Shown: one piece after another, positions 1-10,009 of the stretch
Layout: each line of letters opens with the position of its first letter
Numbering within the stretch: the first letter of the stretch is position 1
Source: Brucella anthropi ATCC 49188
Lineage (GTDB): Bacteria > Pseudomonadota > Alphaproteobacteria > Rhizobiales > Rhizobiaceae
Reading direction: 5' to 3'
Assembly (NCBI RefSeq): GCF_000017405.1
Contig: NC_009667.1
Coordinates: forward strand, 1,412,001 to 1,476,000
DNA length: 64,000 nt
The notes under the pieces: model-generated
Seen by the model: the letters and a program-made list of their open reading frames with translations, nothing else
Told to the model about the DNA's origin: nothing
Database searches by the model: none
Translations under genes and position numbers: made by a program

Positions 1-572
1 TCGACTTCCGGATAGCTTGCGGCATGCTTGATGAGGGCCGTGCGGGCAGGGGTCCACTTTTTCGGGTCCACATAAAGCGAATCCGGCTTCAGCATCGAAA
101 CGGCGGAAACGCTCTCGCGTTCGGCATCGGAAAACCGCTTTTTCGGCATCGGTGTCAGCCAGATATCTGCATCGAGGCCGACCTGATGCGAGGCATGGCC
201 GGTGAGCATCGGGCCGCCGCGCGGCTGCGAGATGTCACCGACGAGCAGGCCGGGCCAGCCGTCCTGTGCTGCATCGCGGGACAGTTTTTCCAGAAGACCG
301 ATCATGCGCGGATGACCCCAGCGGCGGTTGCGCGAAAGGCGCATGACCTGCCAGTTCGGTCCATCCGTCGGCAATGCCACAGCACCGGCGAGGCATCCTT
401 TGGCATAAAAGCCGATGGATTGTGGCTGCTGCGTCAGCACAGGAAGTCTTTCACCGCCGAAAGCCTGTTTGGCCGGCATGTCTTCCGCCATGGCCATTGG
501 CGCGAAGTCGGGCGCGATCATTGCGGCCAGCGAAGCTGCGAGAATGATCTTGTTCAATCTGTTTGCGATCAT
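1..572 (-). CDS. mepA: Penicillin-insensitive murein endopeptidase (MepA), 3' part cut by window edge
   Basis: This is a periplasmic LAS-type zinc peptidase that cleaves D-alanyl cross-links in peptidoglycan. About 190 N-terminal residues are visible, starting with an Ala-rich signal peptide (cleavage probably near AMA-ED). The metal-binding motif HQVGLDAD is present at about residues 129-136, giving the His and Asp that match E. coli His113/Asp120. The second conserved His lies beyond the window. The ATG at 572 is chosen because it opens the signal peptide; an upstream ATG is out of frame. A composite repeat lies just upstream. The family assignment is confident; completeness cannot be judged. 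Confidence 0.9.
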   Translation of the reverse strand, partial: MIANRLNKIILAASLAAMIAPDFAPMAMAEDMPAKQAFGGERLPVLTQQPQSIGFYAKGCLAGAVALPTDGPNWQVMRLSRNRRWGHPRMIGLLEKLSRDAAQDGWPGLLVGDISQPRGGPMLTGHASHQVGLDADIWLTPMPKKRFSDAERESVSAVSMLKPDSLYVDPKKWTPARTALIKHAASYPEV

Positions 573-599
573 GGGGCAATTCCATGTTTTGCCTACAGC

Positions 600-698
600 A
601 TCGGCCCGAAAATCGATTTCGATTTTCGGAAAGACGATGCGTAGATTCGATCGGTTAGAGCATCCTTTGTGCGTCCATATGGACGCATGGCGCTCTAG
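600..698. repeat. Composite palindromic repeat, copy 1 (CTTTGTGCGTC family)
   Basis: Two palindromes are joined by a short linker: an AAAATCGATTTCGATTTT core at the left and a TTTGTGCGTCC/GGACGCA palindrome at the right, ending in GCGCTCTA. The same arrangement recurs in inverse orientation at 3125-3228, and its right palindrome recurs at 5264-5309. It fills the spacer between mepA and the exporter gene. Confidence 0.8.
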
Positions 699-803
699 GG
701 GCTGCGGCTGCGAATCAAGGCAACCGGATTGCGGGCATTATGCTGTGTCCACGGCAGGGCTTCAATGGCGGTCGACAGTTTGTGCTGCCGACCGCCATTT
801 CCT

Positions 804-1997
804 TCAGCTCTTTCGTAGCCTTGCAAGCATGGCCAGAACCAGCAACGGCATGAAGGTGCAGAAGGTGATCAATGGCCAGGCAGTATCGCCAGGCAGGAAA
901 ATGACCAGTGCGGTTCCTGCGAGACTGACGATCAGGCTCTGAACACAGAAATAGACTGCGACCGCCATGCCCGCATTGTCGTCAAAAGCTGCAAGCGCAC
1001 CATTTGCCGTCATCGATGCGGTGAGAACGATCCCGATAGCGGCAAGCCACATCGGGACGATGAGGCTTGTGAATGATGGTTGCAGCAGTGTCTCTCCCGC
1101 CAGAAGCAGGAGCGCGCTGGCAAGGAGCACGACCATGCCAAGGGCCACGCTAGTACGGGCACCCCATTTCTGCGTCTGGCGCGGCAGGATGCGCGTGGCG
1201 GCGATCATGACGCCGGCAACGCTTGCGAAGGCAAGGCTGAATTCTGTTTCACCGAAGCCGCTGCGTTCGATCAGAATGCGCGGTGCGGTAGAAAAGAATA
1301 CGAAGAACGTGCCCATCGCCGTAGCGAAGCCGAGCGTGTAGGTCCAGAAGCGGAAATCCTTTATGATCCGCCCCAGACTGCCGGCGTTTGGCGCATCGCC
1401 GGTCGGTCGTGTCTCGTGCCAGTGGCGCAAGGCGCGCCATGTTGCGATGAGACCGAACAGGCCCAGCAATGCGAAGATTGTCCGCCATCCGAAACCCTTT
1501 GCAATCAGTGCACCGGCAATCGGGCCAAGCGCAGGGACGAAGGAAAGCATGGCGCTGAAAAGGCCGTAGATCGTCGCGCCTTCGGGACGCGTCGCATAGA
1601 CGTCGCGCACCGTTGCGAAAGTGGCGACAAGTGCTGCCGAGGCGCCCGTTGCCTGTACGAAGCGAAGCGCCACGAATAGCGCGGCATTGTCGGTAATCGC
1701 CAGCGTGAAGGACGAAAGGGCGAAAACCAATCCGCCACCAAGTAGGATGGGCCTGCGTCCGAAGCGGTCCGACAACGGGCCGAACAGCAGTTGCCCGACA
1801 CCCAGCATCACCATGTAGAGGCTGAGCGTCAGCTGCACCATGGCGGGTGTCGTTTGCAGGATGGCGGGCATGGACGGCACGACCGGCAGGTAGATGTCCA
1901 TGGCCAGCGAGGCGAGAATGTCGAAAGGGGCCATCAGCGCGAGCGCAAATGGCAGGGAGTAGCTCCAGCGTGGAGTTTGTTTGTTATCAAAAGGCAT
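804..1997 (-). CDS. FloR/CmlA-type MFS drug exporter
   Basis: This is a 397-residue proton-driven 12-helix transporter of the DHA1 drug exporter group. The N-terminal run LMAPFDILASLAMDIYLP and the later RDVY, FVPALGPIAGALI and MGTFFVFFSTAPR segments match the florfenicol/chloramphenicol exporters FloR and CmlA as I remember them, more closely than Bcr. The loop 2-3 signature GPLSDRFGRRP is intact. The ATG at 1997 has only a weak Shine-Dalgarno. It is a single gene flanked by repeats and looks resident rather than mobile. The substrate is inferred, not shown; a Bcr/CflA-like drug exporter is the conservative call. Confidence 0.85.
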   Translation of the reverse strand: MPFDNKQTPRWSYSLPFALALMAPFDILASLAMDIYLPVVPSMPAILQTTPAMVQLTLSLYMVMLGVGQLLFGPLSDRFGRRPILLGGGLVFALSSFTLAITDNAALFVALRFVQATGASAALVATFATVRDVYATRPEGATIYGLFSAMLSFVPALGPIAGALIAKGFGWRTIFALLGLFGLIATWRALRHWHETRPTGDAPNAGSLGRIIKDFRFWTYTLGFATAMGTFFVFFSTAPRILIERSGFGETEFSLAFASVAGVMIAATRILPRQTQKWGARTSVALGMVVLLASALLLLAGETLLQPSFTSLIVPMWLAAIGIVLTASMTANGALAAFDDNAGMAVAVYFCVQSLIVSLAGTALVIFLPGDTAWPLITFCTFMPLLVLAMLARLRKS

Positions 1998-2050
1998 GAC
2001 GAAGCATCCGCTCGAGAAAGAATTCGGGCGGCGATCTGCCTTCTTTACAA

Positions 2051-2098
2051 CGCGTGTCTTATCCGAAAATCATTACACACTTTTCGGGATGCGCTTTA
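2051..2098. repeat. 45-bp dispersed palindrome (REP-like), copy
   Basis: This imperfect inverted repeat has the pattern CTTATCCGAAAA ... TTTTCGGGATGCG. Close relatives occur at 17835, 20205, 24059, 25802, 29159, 35811, 39268, 39867 and 49641. It sits upstream of the exporter gene. Confidence 0.8.
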
Positions 2099-2242
2099 AG
2101 GGAAATTGGTCCGGGGCAGATGCCGCAACAGGTCGGAAAGGCTGTTGCGGCTTATCTGGTTGCGAGTTCGGTGCTGCTCATTCTGTTTTGTCCCGGTTCA
2201 ATTGCGGACGCATTTTTAACAGCCGCATCTGAACAATGCAAA

Positions 2243-3112
2243 TCAGTGCCAGCTATCGTCGCGCCACATCGCCGAAAAGGCGGTCTTGTAGTCGGGATAG
2301 GCAAATTCATAACCGAGACCCCTGATGCGCTGGTTGGAGACACGCTTGTTCTCGCCATAGAAGGAGCGCGCCATCGGCGTCATGTCGGCTTCCGCGAAGG
2401 GGACCTCCGGCGGCGGCGTCATGCCCATCAGTTCGGCTGCATAGGTGACGACATCCTGTGGCGGGCTTGGTTCATTGTCGGTGATATTGAAGATGCCGCC
2501 TGTGTTGGTCCCCGCCAGAAAACGCAGGCTACCGGCGATGTCATCGACGTGGATGCGGTTGAAGACCTGATTGTCTTTGATGATACGCCGTGCAGTACCG
2601 CGTTCCAGATTAATGAAGGCGTTGCGGCCCGGCCCGTAAATGCCGGAAAGACGCAAGATTGCGAGTGGCGTTCCGTGCCGTTCGCTCAATTGTCCCCATG
2701 CTTCTTCGGCTTCTACCCGCTCCAGACTGCGGCGGGACGCGGGCTTGCAGGGAGCAGTCTCGTCCACCCATTGGCCCTGATGGTCGCCATAGACGCCGAC
2801 CGTCGACAGATAGCCGATCCAGCGAATGGTGTTGTCGGGGCGACGAAGCGCTTCTTCTACAACGGCGACCGCCGGGTCGCCGCTTTCGCCGGGCGAAATC
2901 GAAACGACCACATGGGTCGATTGGGCAAGCCGGTCCAGAAGGTCGGGCGAAGGTGTTTCACCGTCAAAGAGCATCGGCTTTATGCCCGCCTTTTCAAGGA
3001 GCGGGAATTTCTGCTCGTGCCGCGTTGTCCCGTCGATGCGTTCCGCCTCACCTGTCATCCTTTGAGCAAAGGCCTGGGCAGAATAACCGGCTCCGAACAG
3101 AAAAACGCGCAT
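2243..3112 (-). CDS. NAD(P)-binding SDR-like protein (YeeZ type)
   Basis: This is a 289-residue extended-SDR (NAD-dependent epimerase/dehydratase-like) protein. The N-terminal Rossmann motif is FLFGAGYSAQA. YLSTVGVYG and YGPGR at the usual positions mark the atypical YeeZ-like group, in which the catalytic YxxxK is poorly kept. The start at 3112 is chosen over a longer frame because GGAGGAAG precedes it by 5 bases. It is followed on the left by a spacer with a hairpin but no T-run. The substrate is unknown. It lies downstream of queG on the same strand, separated by a composite repeat. Confidence 0.8.
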   Translation of the reverse strand: MRVFLFGAGYSAQAFAQRMTGEAERIDGTTRHEQKFPLLEKAGIKPMLFDGETPSPDLLDRLAQSTHVVVSISPGESGDPAVAVVEEALRRPDNTIRWIGYLSTVGVYGDHQGQWVDETAPCKPASRRSLERVEAEEAWGQLSERHGTPLAILRLSGIYGPGRNAFINLERGTARRIIKDNQVFNRIHVDDIAGSLRFLAGTNTGGIFNITDNEPSPPQDVVTYAAELMGMTPPPEVPFAEADMTPMARSFYGENKRVSNQRIRGLGYEFAYPDYKTAFSAMWRDDSWH

Positions 3113-3124
3113 CAAACTTCCTCC

Positions 3125-3228
3125 ATAGAGCGCCGTGCGCCCGTTGGGACGCACAAAGGACACTCTAATCCATTGAATCTACGCATCGTGCTTTCCCAAA
3201 ATCGCTTCCGATTTTCGGGTCGATGCGG
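3125..3228. repeat. Composite palindromic repeat, copy 2, entering queG
   Basis: This is the reverse complement of the 600-698 element, with matching blocks GACGCACAAAGGA, GAATCTACGCATCGT and CGATTTTCGGG. Its right half lies inside the 3' end of queG and supplies the TAG stop at 3179 and the last dozen or so codons. Confidence 0.85.
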
Positions 3229-4360
3229 TGGTCCACTCTGCTTGCACCGTAGCATCCTCTTCCGATGAGGCCAGACGTTTCTGCATTTCAGCCACATGGT
3301 CGGGATTGGCCAATTGCTTCAAGGCCCATATAGCTGCGCCGCGCACGACAGGCGCTTCGTCTTCCAGCAGTCGTTCGACATCTGGCAGAAGCGTTTTATC
3401 ACCGGAGTTACCGGTGGCGATCAGCACATTGCGGAGGAAGCGGTCGCGCCCGATCCGTTTCACCGGGGAGCCGGAAAACAAGGTGCGGAAAGCGGGGTCA
3501 TCCAATGTCAACAGATCGGCCAGACGCGGCGCTTTCAGATCGTCACGGGCTTTCAGCTTCATTTCGCTGGTCGCCTGCGCAAACTTGTTCCAAGGGCAGA
3601 CGGAAAGGCAATCGTCGCAGCCATAGATGCGGTTGCCCATCGCCTCGCGGAATTCGTGCGGGATCGGCCCCTTGTTCTCGATTGTGAGATAGGAAATGCA
3701 GCGTCGCGCATCGATGCGATAGGGCGAGGGGAAGGCCTTGGTCGGGCAGGCGTCGAGGCAGGCGCGGCAGGAGCCGCAATGGTCGCGTTCAGGCGCGTCG
3801 GGCGGAATTTCCGCCGTTGTGAAGATGGAGCCGAGGAATAGCCACGAGCCAAGCTCGCGGCTTACCAGATTGGTGTGCTTGCCCTGCCAGCCGAGCCCCG
3901 CGGCCTCAGCCAGCGGCTTTTCCATGACGGGCGCGGTGTCGACGAAGACTTTGACATCCTGTCCGGCGCGCGCGGCAAAACGGCTCGCCACATGCTTGAG
4001 CTTGCCCTTGATGATGTCGTGATAGTCGCGGTTTTGCGCGTAGACCGATATGGCCGCGCGATCCTGTTGCTCCAGAATGGCGAGCGGGTTGGCATCCGGC
4101 CCGTAATTCATCGCCAGCATCATGATGGAACGGACTTCCGGCCACAGCACGCTTGGATCGCTGCGGCGCGCCTCGGTTTCCTCCATCCATTCCATGTCGG
4201 CGTGGTGGCCATCGGCAATATATTGGCGCAGCCGTTCGGGCGCTTGCGGAATTGCATCCGGCGTAGTGAAGGCGACGGCATCGAAACCGACCGCCTTCGC
4301 CTCTTCGATCAGGAAGCGCTTCAGCTTTTCGGTTTTCGAATTAGAAGTCGAGGTCGCCAT
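3179..4360 (-). CDS. queG: Epoxyqueuosine reductase QueG
   Basis: QueG performs the last step of tRNA queuosine synthesis, reducing epoxyqueuosine with a cobalamin cofactor and two [4Fe-4S] clusters in the cytoplasm. The two ferredoxin motifs are visible: [12 protein letters not shown] at about residues 194-205 and CDDCLSVCP at about 244-252. A HEAT-like C-terminal part follows. Starting at MATST (4360) gives 393 residues; the longer frame begins inside the upstream gene. It overlaps the stop of the upstream GST gene, so the two are probably co-transcribed. The final stretch (about [16 protein letters not shown]) is encoded by a dispersed repeat and is unlikely to be conserved. Confidence 0.95.
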   Translation of the reverse strand: MATSTSNSKTEKLKRFLIEEAKAVGFDAVAFTTPDAIPQAPERLRQYIADGHHADMEWMEETEARRSDPSVLWPEVRSIMMLAMNYGPDANPLAILEQQDRAAISVYAQNRDYHDIIKGKLKHVASRFAARAGQDVKVFVDTAPVMEKPLAEAAGLGWQGKHTNLVSRELGSWLFLGSIFTTAEIPPDAPERDHCGSCRACLDACPTKAFPSPYRIDARRCISYLTIENKGPIPHEFREAMGNRIYGCDDCLSVCPWNKFAQATSEMKLKARDDLKAPRLADLLTLDDPAFRTLFSGSPVKRIGRDRFLRNVLIATGNSGDKTLLPDVERLLEDEAPVVRGAAIWALKQLANPDHVAEMQKRLASSEEDATVQAEWTTASTRKSEAILGKHDA

Positions 4361-5033
4361 AATGGGCCACCGGGGCAAGCCCGCGCACGCGGTCAGAAAG
4401 CAATGGGCGGAAGGCCGGACGCGATTTCATGCGTGCATACCAGTCACGCGCCGCTTTGGTTTCGCCCCATTCAATTTCGCCGAGGTAGTCCAGCACGGAA
4501 ATGCATGCTGCCGCAGCCATGTCGGCATAGCTTGGATGCGCGCCACCCAGCCAGTCGCGCGTTGCAGCCAGCCAGTCGATATATTTCATGTGCTGGCGGA
4601 TATTGGTGCGGGCAGCGCGAATAGCAGTAGAATCCGGCGCGCTGCCGCCCATCTCGGCAGCCATCTGCAATTTGAACACACGTTCGCGCGCGATGTGGCG
4701 TGTGACTTCATTTTCGAATTTCAGTAGAAACCAGTCAACGAGGCGGCGCACTTCGGCGCGCTCCATCGGGCTTTCCGGCAGAAGGCGGCGGCTGCGTTTC
4801 AAGGCGCCGCGTGTCTCGTCCAGATATTCGGCAATCACCGTCGCGCCGACGACCGGAAGGTCATTTTCAGCCAGAAGAACGGGCAGGGTGCCCGCCGGGT
4901 TCAGCGCCAGAAATTCTTTGCGACGCGACCACGGTCGCTCCTCGATCAACTCCGCTTCAACGCCATACTCGCCGAGGATGAGCCGCACATAGCGCGAACC
5001 CGAAGACATGGGATGATGAAAAAGCGTAAGCAT
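4341..5033 (-). CDS. fzlA: GST-fold protein, probable FzlA cell-division factor
   Basis: This is a 230-residue protein with an N-terminal thioredoxin-like GST domain ([17 protein letters not shown], then [10 protein letters not shown]) and a helical C-terminal domain. The ending VAHYGDLDF resembles the conserved tail of alphaproteobacterial FzlA proteins, which bind FtsZ and signal to the septal wall machinery rather than conjugating glutathione. Its position next to uppP also fits. That identity is from family memory; a generic glutathione S-transferase is the alternative. The ATG at 5033 opens directly on the GST fold. It overlaps queG downstream by 20 bp. Confidence 0.7.
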   Translation of the reverse strand: MLTLFHHPMSSGSRYVRLILGEYGVEAELIEERPWSRRKEFLALNPAGTLPVLLAENDLPVVGATVIAEYLDETRGALKRSRRLLPESPMERAEVRRLVDWFLLKFENEVTRHIARERVFKLQMAAEMGGSAPDSTAIRAARTNIRQHMKYIDWLAATRDWLGGAHPSYADMAAAACISVLDYLGEIEWGETKAARDWYARMKSRPAFRPLLSDRVRGLAPVAHYGDLDF

Positions 5034-5201
5034 GATCGACGCGATACTCTCGACTGAAGCTTGAATTGAACGTCCGGAGATAGCACGGCGGCTGGCGTTT
5101 GCGCATGCAGCAGGCTATTCCTGCTACCGAGCGATTCGACGCCGCCTCAACGGAATATAAAGTCTATAAGGGCTATGTCCGCGAGAGACAAGCAATCGCT
5201 T

Positions 5202-5310
5202 GAGCGTGTCTCCCGAAAGTGGGAACCGATTTTGGGATAAAGACATGCGTAAAACTAAGGAAATAGAGTGTCCTTTGTGCGTCTGTGATGACGCACAAAG
5301 GACACTCTAG
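5202..5310. repeat. Composite repeat: REP-like unit plus GTCCTTTGTGCGTC palindrome
   Basis: A REP-like unit (5202-5250, GTCTCCCGAAAGTGGGAACC type) is followed by a 13-bp linker and a near-perfect palindrome with 20-bp arms (5264-5309, arms GTGTCCTTTGTGCGTC). It makes up most of the 362-bp spacer between fzlA and uppP; I see no gene in the rest of that spacer. Confidence 0.85.
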
Positions 5311-5383
5311 AAGTGCTCGTTTTTGCCTCGGCAACCGCAATCGCGGCCCGGTCTTGCTGCCATCATGGTGCCCAATATTCTAA

Positions 5384-6202
<819 letters not shown>

Positions 6203-6220
6203 GCTTTGCCATTATTTCCG

Positions 6221-6330
6221 CGCTGACAGCCTGCAAATGGCACTCTTCTGCGCTTCCGGTGCTCATGTACCATAAAGTACACTCCGCTCCGGTTCTCGAA
6301 GATCACCATTTTCGACTCGTCAGCACGAAA
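6221..6330. repeat. Bru-RS-like palindromic repeat, copy 1
   Basis: The core CTTCCGGTGCTCATGTAC, then AAGTACACTCCGCTC and CGGTTCTCGAA, recurs at 53003-53098 and 55345-55484. The arms GCAAATGG and CCATTTTCG are partly complementary. It resembles the Bru-RS elements of Brucella from memory. Confidence 0.75.
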
Positions 6331-6365
6331 ATCCTGACAAAGCTTGGCGCATAAAAGCCAAGCAA

Positions 6366-6395
6366 AAGAAAAGGGGCCTTTCGGCCCCTTGTTCA
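6366..6395. terminator. Bidirectional terminator between uppP and the NDUFA9-like gene
   Basis: The stem AAGGGGCC-TTTC-GGCCCCTT is flanked by A-rich sequence at the left and T-rich at the right. It lies between convergent genes and could serve both. Confidence 0.8.
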
Positions 6396-6416
6396 TTTTC
6401 CGATGAGCGGAATGTC

Positions 6417-7403
6417 TCACGCAAAACCGGTTTTGGTGTACTGGCCGGCAACGCGGTAGCGCCACAGATAGGATGGCAGCACGGCGTCGACGCCTTCCGG
6501 CGTGATGCCCATGCCTTCCAGCGTGCGGCCTTCCTTGATCGCCTTTTCGGAAACGATATTGTCGAATTTCAACAGCGTCACCTGATCGTTGGTGAGCATC
6601 GGGTTCGGCAGCAGGCCGAGGATCGATGCCTGCAAACGGGCAACCCACCAGGGCATGGAAATGATGAGGCGCTTGCGGGCGATGACGCCGAGCATGTCCT
6701 TCATCCAGTTCTTGAACGGCTGCACATCCGGGCCGCCGAGTTCATAGACGCCACCCGGCATCAGCTTGCCATCGACGGCGCGGGCGACGGCTTCCGCAAC
6801 GTCACCGACATAGACCGGCTGGAGCTTCGTTTCGCCGCCGCCGATAGCTGGCAGGAACGGCGAGAAGCGCGCCATGTTGGCGAAGCGGTTGAAGAAGCGG
6901 TCTTCAGGACCGAAAATGATCGAAGGGCGCAGGATGACGCTTTCCGGCAGAACGGAAAGAACTGCGTTTTCGCCTTCGCCCTTGGTGCGTGCGTAATCCG
7001 ATGGCGAATTGACGTCGGCCGCGAGCGAGGACAGATGCGTCATGCGAATGCCTGCGGCCTTGGCGGCTTCGGCGATGTTCTTCGCGCCCAGCACCTGAAC
7101 GGTGTTGAAACGCTGGCGACCGCTTTCAGCAAGGATGCCGACGAGGTTCACGACATGGTCGGAACCCTTGACGACATGTTCGACCGAAGCGCGGTTGCGG
7201 ACATTGGCCTGCACCATCTGAATCTGGCCGACATTGCCGAGCGGAGCCATGTAATAGGCAACTTCCGGCTTGCGCACGGCAACGCGCACGCGATAGCCGC
7301 GCTTGGTGAGACTTGCGACGACCGCGCGCCCGACAAAGCCGGAGCCGCCGAAAACGGTGACCAGTTTCGGCCTGTTGTGGACTTCGTTCGGTTCGGTCTT
7401 CAT
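6417..7403 (-). CDS. NDUFA9-like atypical SDR (complex I associated family)
   Basis: This 328-residue NAD(P)-binding protein has the N-terminal motif VTVFGGSGFVGRAVV and the segments NLVGILAESG and LRPSIIFGPEDRFFNR typical of bacterial relatives of the mitochondrial complex I subunit NDUFA9. The family has no established bacterial activity; a role linked to ubiquinone or respiration is inferred from the mitochondrial homologue. The start at 7403 (MKTEPNEV) is chosen because CAGGAG lies just upstream; longer frames lack a ribosome site. It is transcribed leftwards, divergent from lepA. Confidence 0.85.
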   Translation of the reverse strand: MKTEPNEVHNRPKLVTVFGGSGFVGRAVVASLTKRGYRVRVAVRKPEVAYYMAPLGNVGQIQMVQANVRNRASVEHVVKGSDHVVNLVGILAESGRQRFNTVQVLGAKNIAEAAKAAGIRMTHLSSLAADVNSPSDYARTKGEGENAVLSVLPESVILRPSIIFGPEDRFFNRFANMARFSPFLPAIGGGETKLQPVYVGDVAEAVARAVDGKLMPGGVYELGGPDVQPFKNWMKDMLGVIARKRLIISMPWWVARLQASILGLLPNPMLTNDQVTLLKFDNIVSEKAIKEGRTLEGMGITPEGVDAVLPSYLWRYRVAGQYTKTGFA

Positions 7404-7621
7404 CCTAAACTCCTGCATGAAAGCCAGCTGCGCCGCTTGCATTGAGCGGCGGCGATGCATCTATATTGCCGGTGATTTATCGCCTTTTGGCCACAAGGCA
7501 AAGGGGACTTGTTGTCACGATCATGATAGCAGGACTTTTTCCCATGTTCGTTTTTTTGTTTCAGCGTGATCTTATCCGAAAACCGCTTTGAGATTCCGCT
7601 TCTTGCTGTTAAATCGCGCGC

Positions 7622-9430
7622 ATGAGCACACCACTTGACCATATTCGTAATTTTTCGATCGTCGCCCATATCGACCACGGCAAATCGACGCTGGCCGACC
7701 GCCTCATTCAGTTGACCGGCGGGCTGGACACGCGCGAGATGAAGGATCAGGTTCTCGACTCGATGGATATCGAGCGCGAGCGCGGCATCACCATCAAGGC
7801 GCAGACCGTCCGTCTCAGCTACAAGGCGAAGAACGGCGAAGATTATGTGCTGAACCTGATCGACACGCCCGGACACGTCGACTTCGCCTATGAAGTCTCG
7901 CGCTCGCTGGCTGCGTGCGAAGGTTCACTTCTGGTGGTGGACGCCTCTCAGGGCGTGGAAGCGCAGACGCTGGCCAATGTCTATCAGGCCATCGACAACA
8001 ACCATGAAATCGTGGTTGTGCTGAACAAGATCGACCTGCCCGCTGCCGAGCCTGAGCGCGTCAAGCAGCAGATCGAGGAAGTGATCGGCATTGATGCCGC
8101 ACAGGCCGTGCACATTTCTGCCAAGACCGGCATCGGCATCGAGGATGTGCTGGAAGCCATCGTCACGCAATTGCCCGCGCCGAAGGAAGGCGACCGCAAT
8201 GCGCCGCTCAAGGCCATGCTGGTCGATAGCTGGTATGACAGCTATCTTGGCGTTATCGTTCTGGTGCGCATCATTGATGGCGTCCTGAAAAAGGGCCAGA
8301 CCATCCGCATGATGGGCACGGGCGCGAAATATCCGGTGGAACGCACCGGCGTGTTCACGCCGAAGATGGTTCAGGTGGACGAACTCGGTCCCGGCGAGCT
8401 TGGCTTCATCACCGCTTCGATCAAGGAAGTGGCCGACACCCGCGTCGGCGATACGATCACCGAAGATCGCCGCCCGACGAACAAGATGCTGTCTGGCTTC
8501 AAGCCCGCGCAGCCGGTCGTGTTCTGCGGCCTGTTCCCGGTCGACGCGGCGGATTTTGAAGATCTGCGCGCTGCCATGGGCAAGCTGCGCCTCAACGATG
8601 CGTCGTTCTCGTTTGAAATGGAAACCTCTGCTGCGCTTGGTTTCGGCTTCCGCTGCGGGTTCCTTGGTCTCCTGCATCTGGAAATCATTCAGGAGCGTCT
8701 TGAGCGCGAGTTCAATCTCGATCTCATCACGACCGCGCCTTCGGTTGTCTATCGCCTGAACATGCAGGACGGTTCGCAGAAAGAGCTGCACAATCCGGCC
8801 GATATGCCGGATGTGGTGAAGATCAATGCGATTGAAGAACCTTGGATTCGCGCGACCATCATGACACCGGATGATTATCTCGGCGCGATCATGAAGCTCT
8901 GCCAGGAGCGCCGTGGTCTGCAGATTGATCTGACCTATGTCGGCCCGCGCGCCATGATCACCTATGATCTGCCGCTCAACGAAGTGGTGTTCGATTTCTA
9001 CGACCGTCTGAAGTCGATCTCGAAGGGCTATGCTTCGTTCGACTACAATCTTTCGGATTACCGTGAGGGCGATCTGGTCAAGATGTCGATCCTCGTGAAC
9101 GAGGAGCCGGTCGACGCGCTTTCGATGCTGGTGCACCGCTCGGCGGCGGAAAAGCGTGGCCGCGCGCTGTGCGAAAAGCTGAAGGAACTGATCCCGCAGC
9201 ACATGTTCAAGATCCCGATCCAGGCGGCCATCGGCGGTCGTATCGTGGCGCGTGAGACGATCTCGGCACTGCGCAAGGACGTGACGGCCAAGTGCTACGG
9301 CGGCGACGTGACGCGCAAGCGCAAACTTCTGGAAAAGCAGAAGGAAGGCAAGAAGCGCATGCGCCAGTTCGGCAAGGTCGAAATCCCGCAGGAGGCCTTC
9401 ATACAGGCGCTCAAGATGGGCGATGATTGA
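7622..9430 (+). CDS. lepA: Elongation factor 4 (LepA)
   Basis: This 602-residue ribosomal GTPase back-translocates or remodels stalled ribosomes and assists translation under stress. G motifs are intact: [17 protein letters not shown] and NKIDLP. The EF-G-like domains and the LepA-specific C-terminal domain ([19 protein letters not shown]) follow. Length is normal. The ATG at 7622 starts the conserved N-terminus. A partial REP-like half-site lies at about 7564-7595 upstream. It is followed by a strong terminator. Confidence 0.98.
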   Translation: MSTPLDHIRNFSIVAHIDHGKSTLADRLIQLTGGLDTREMKDQVLDSMDIERERGITIKAQTVRLSYKAKNGEDYVLNLIDTPGHVDFAYEVSRSLAACEGSLLVVDASQGVEAQTLANVYQAIDNNHEIVVVLNKIDLPAAEPERVKQQIEEVIGIDAAQAVHISAKTGIGIEDVLEAIVTQLPAPKEGDRNAPLKAMLVDSWYDSYLGVIVLVRIIDGVLKKGQTIRMMGTGAKYPVERTGVFTPKMVQVDELGPGELGFITASIKEVADTRVGDTITEDRRPTNKMLSGFKPAQPVVFCGLFPVDAADFEDLRAAMGKLRLNDASFSFEMETSAALGFGFRCGFLGLLHLEIIQERLEREFNLDLITTAPSVVYRLNMQDGSQKELHNPADMPDVVKINAIEEPWIRATIMTPDDYLGAIMKLCQERRGLQIDLTYVGPRAMITYDLPLNEVVFDFYDRLKSISKGYASFDYNLSDYREGDLVKMSILVNEEPVDALSMLVHRSAAEKRGRALCEKLKELIPQHMFKIPIQAAIGGRIVARETISALRKDVTAKCYGGDVTRKRKLLEKQKEGKKRMRQFGKVEIPQEAFIQALKMGDD

Positions 9431-9444
9431 TCTCAAGTTGTTTT

Positions 9445-9470
9445 AGGGGCGCTTCGGCGCCCCTTTTTAT
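9445..9470 (+). terminator. lepA terminator
   Basis: AGGGGCGC-TTC-GGCGCCCCT followed by TTTTAT forms a GC-rich stem and T-run 15 bases after the lepA stop. Confidence 0.9.
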
Positions 9471-9507
9471 TTCTGTTGTTTCTTGAATATTTTATAAGGA
9501 ATTATGC

Positions 9508-9993
9508 ATGTTCGGACTATTGAAAGCGTTGATTGAGTTTTGTCATTCGATACTGAAAATTTTTGTGGAGCGATCGGAAAGAGCAGCTCATAGCATTGAG
9601 AAAGAGGAAGAAAGTCGCCGTAGCAAAGAGCAAGAAGCGTTGCAGTGGCTGAACCATCATTTGCCAGCATTGGAAAATGCGGCGCGAGATGCATATTCTT
9701 TCATTCTGCAAAAGTCGTCTGAACAGGTTCCGGTAGACTATTCGGGAGCGGCTTATCCATTTGTTGAAAAGTTGAACACTTTCCCATCAGATGACCGGAA
9801 CGCTATTAAGGTACGTTTTCAACTGCTTCGTGGGAAGGACTCCAAGAGAGCTTGGGCGAAGTGTAAATCTTATGTTGATTTATGGGAAAAATGCATGGGG
9901 CAGTTTCCTGGTAATGTGCCGGATTTTCCATATGATATCGAGAAATTCTATAAGGTTTGTTGTGTTTTCAAAACAGTGACGGGAACTAAGTAA
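9508..9993 (+). CDS. Hypothetical protein, AT-rich orphan gene
   Basis: I do not recognise this 161-residue protein. It begins with a short hydrophobic helix (about residues 1-20), continues with a charged, Glu/Lys/Arg-rich segment likely to be helical (about 25-45), and ends in a Trp/Cys/Phe-rich part. It has no signal peptide by eye. A ribosome site (AAGGA) precedes the ATG at 9508. The codon use is visibly more AT-rich than that of lepA or rmuC, which suggests acquisition or weak selection. It lies between the lepA terminator and the SelW-like gene. Confidence 0.65.
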   Translation: MFGLLKALIEFCHSILKIFVERSERAAHSIEKEEESRRSKEQEALQWLNHHLPALENAARDAYSFILQKSSEQVPVDYSGAAYPFVEKLNTFPSDDRNAIKVRFQLLRGKDSKRAWAKCKSYVDLWEKCMGQFPGNVPDFPYDIEKFYKVCCVFKTVTGTK

Positions 9994-10009
9994 TACGGAT
10001 GTGCTGAAC

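Noticed and set aside
7925..9436. A 503-codon open frame on the minus strand across lepA
   Set aside because: It is His/Arg-rich, has no family pattern and mirrors lepA codon bias. It is a shadow frame.
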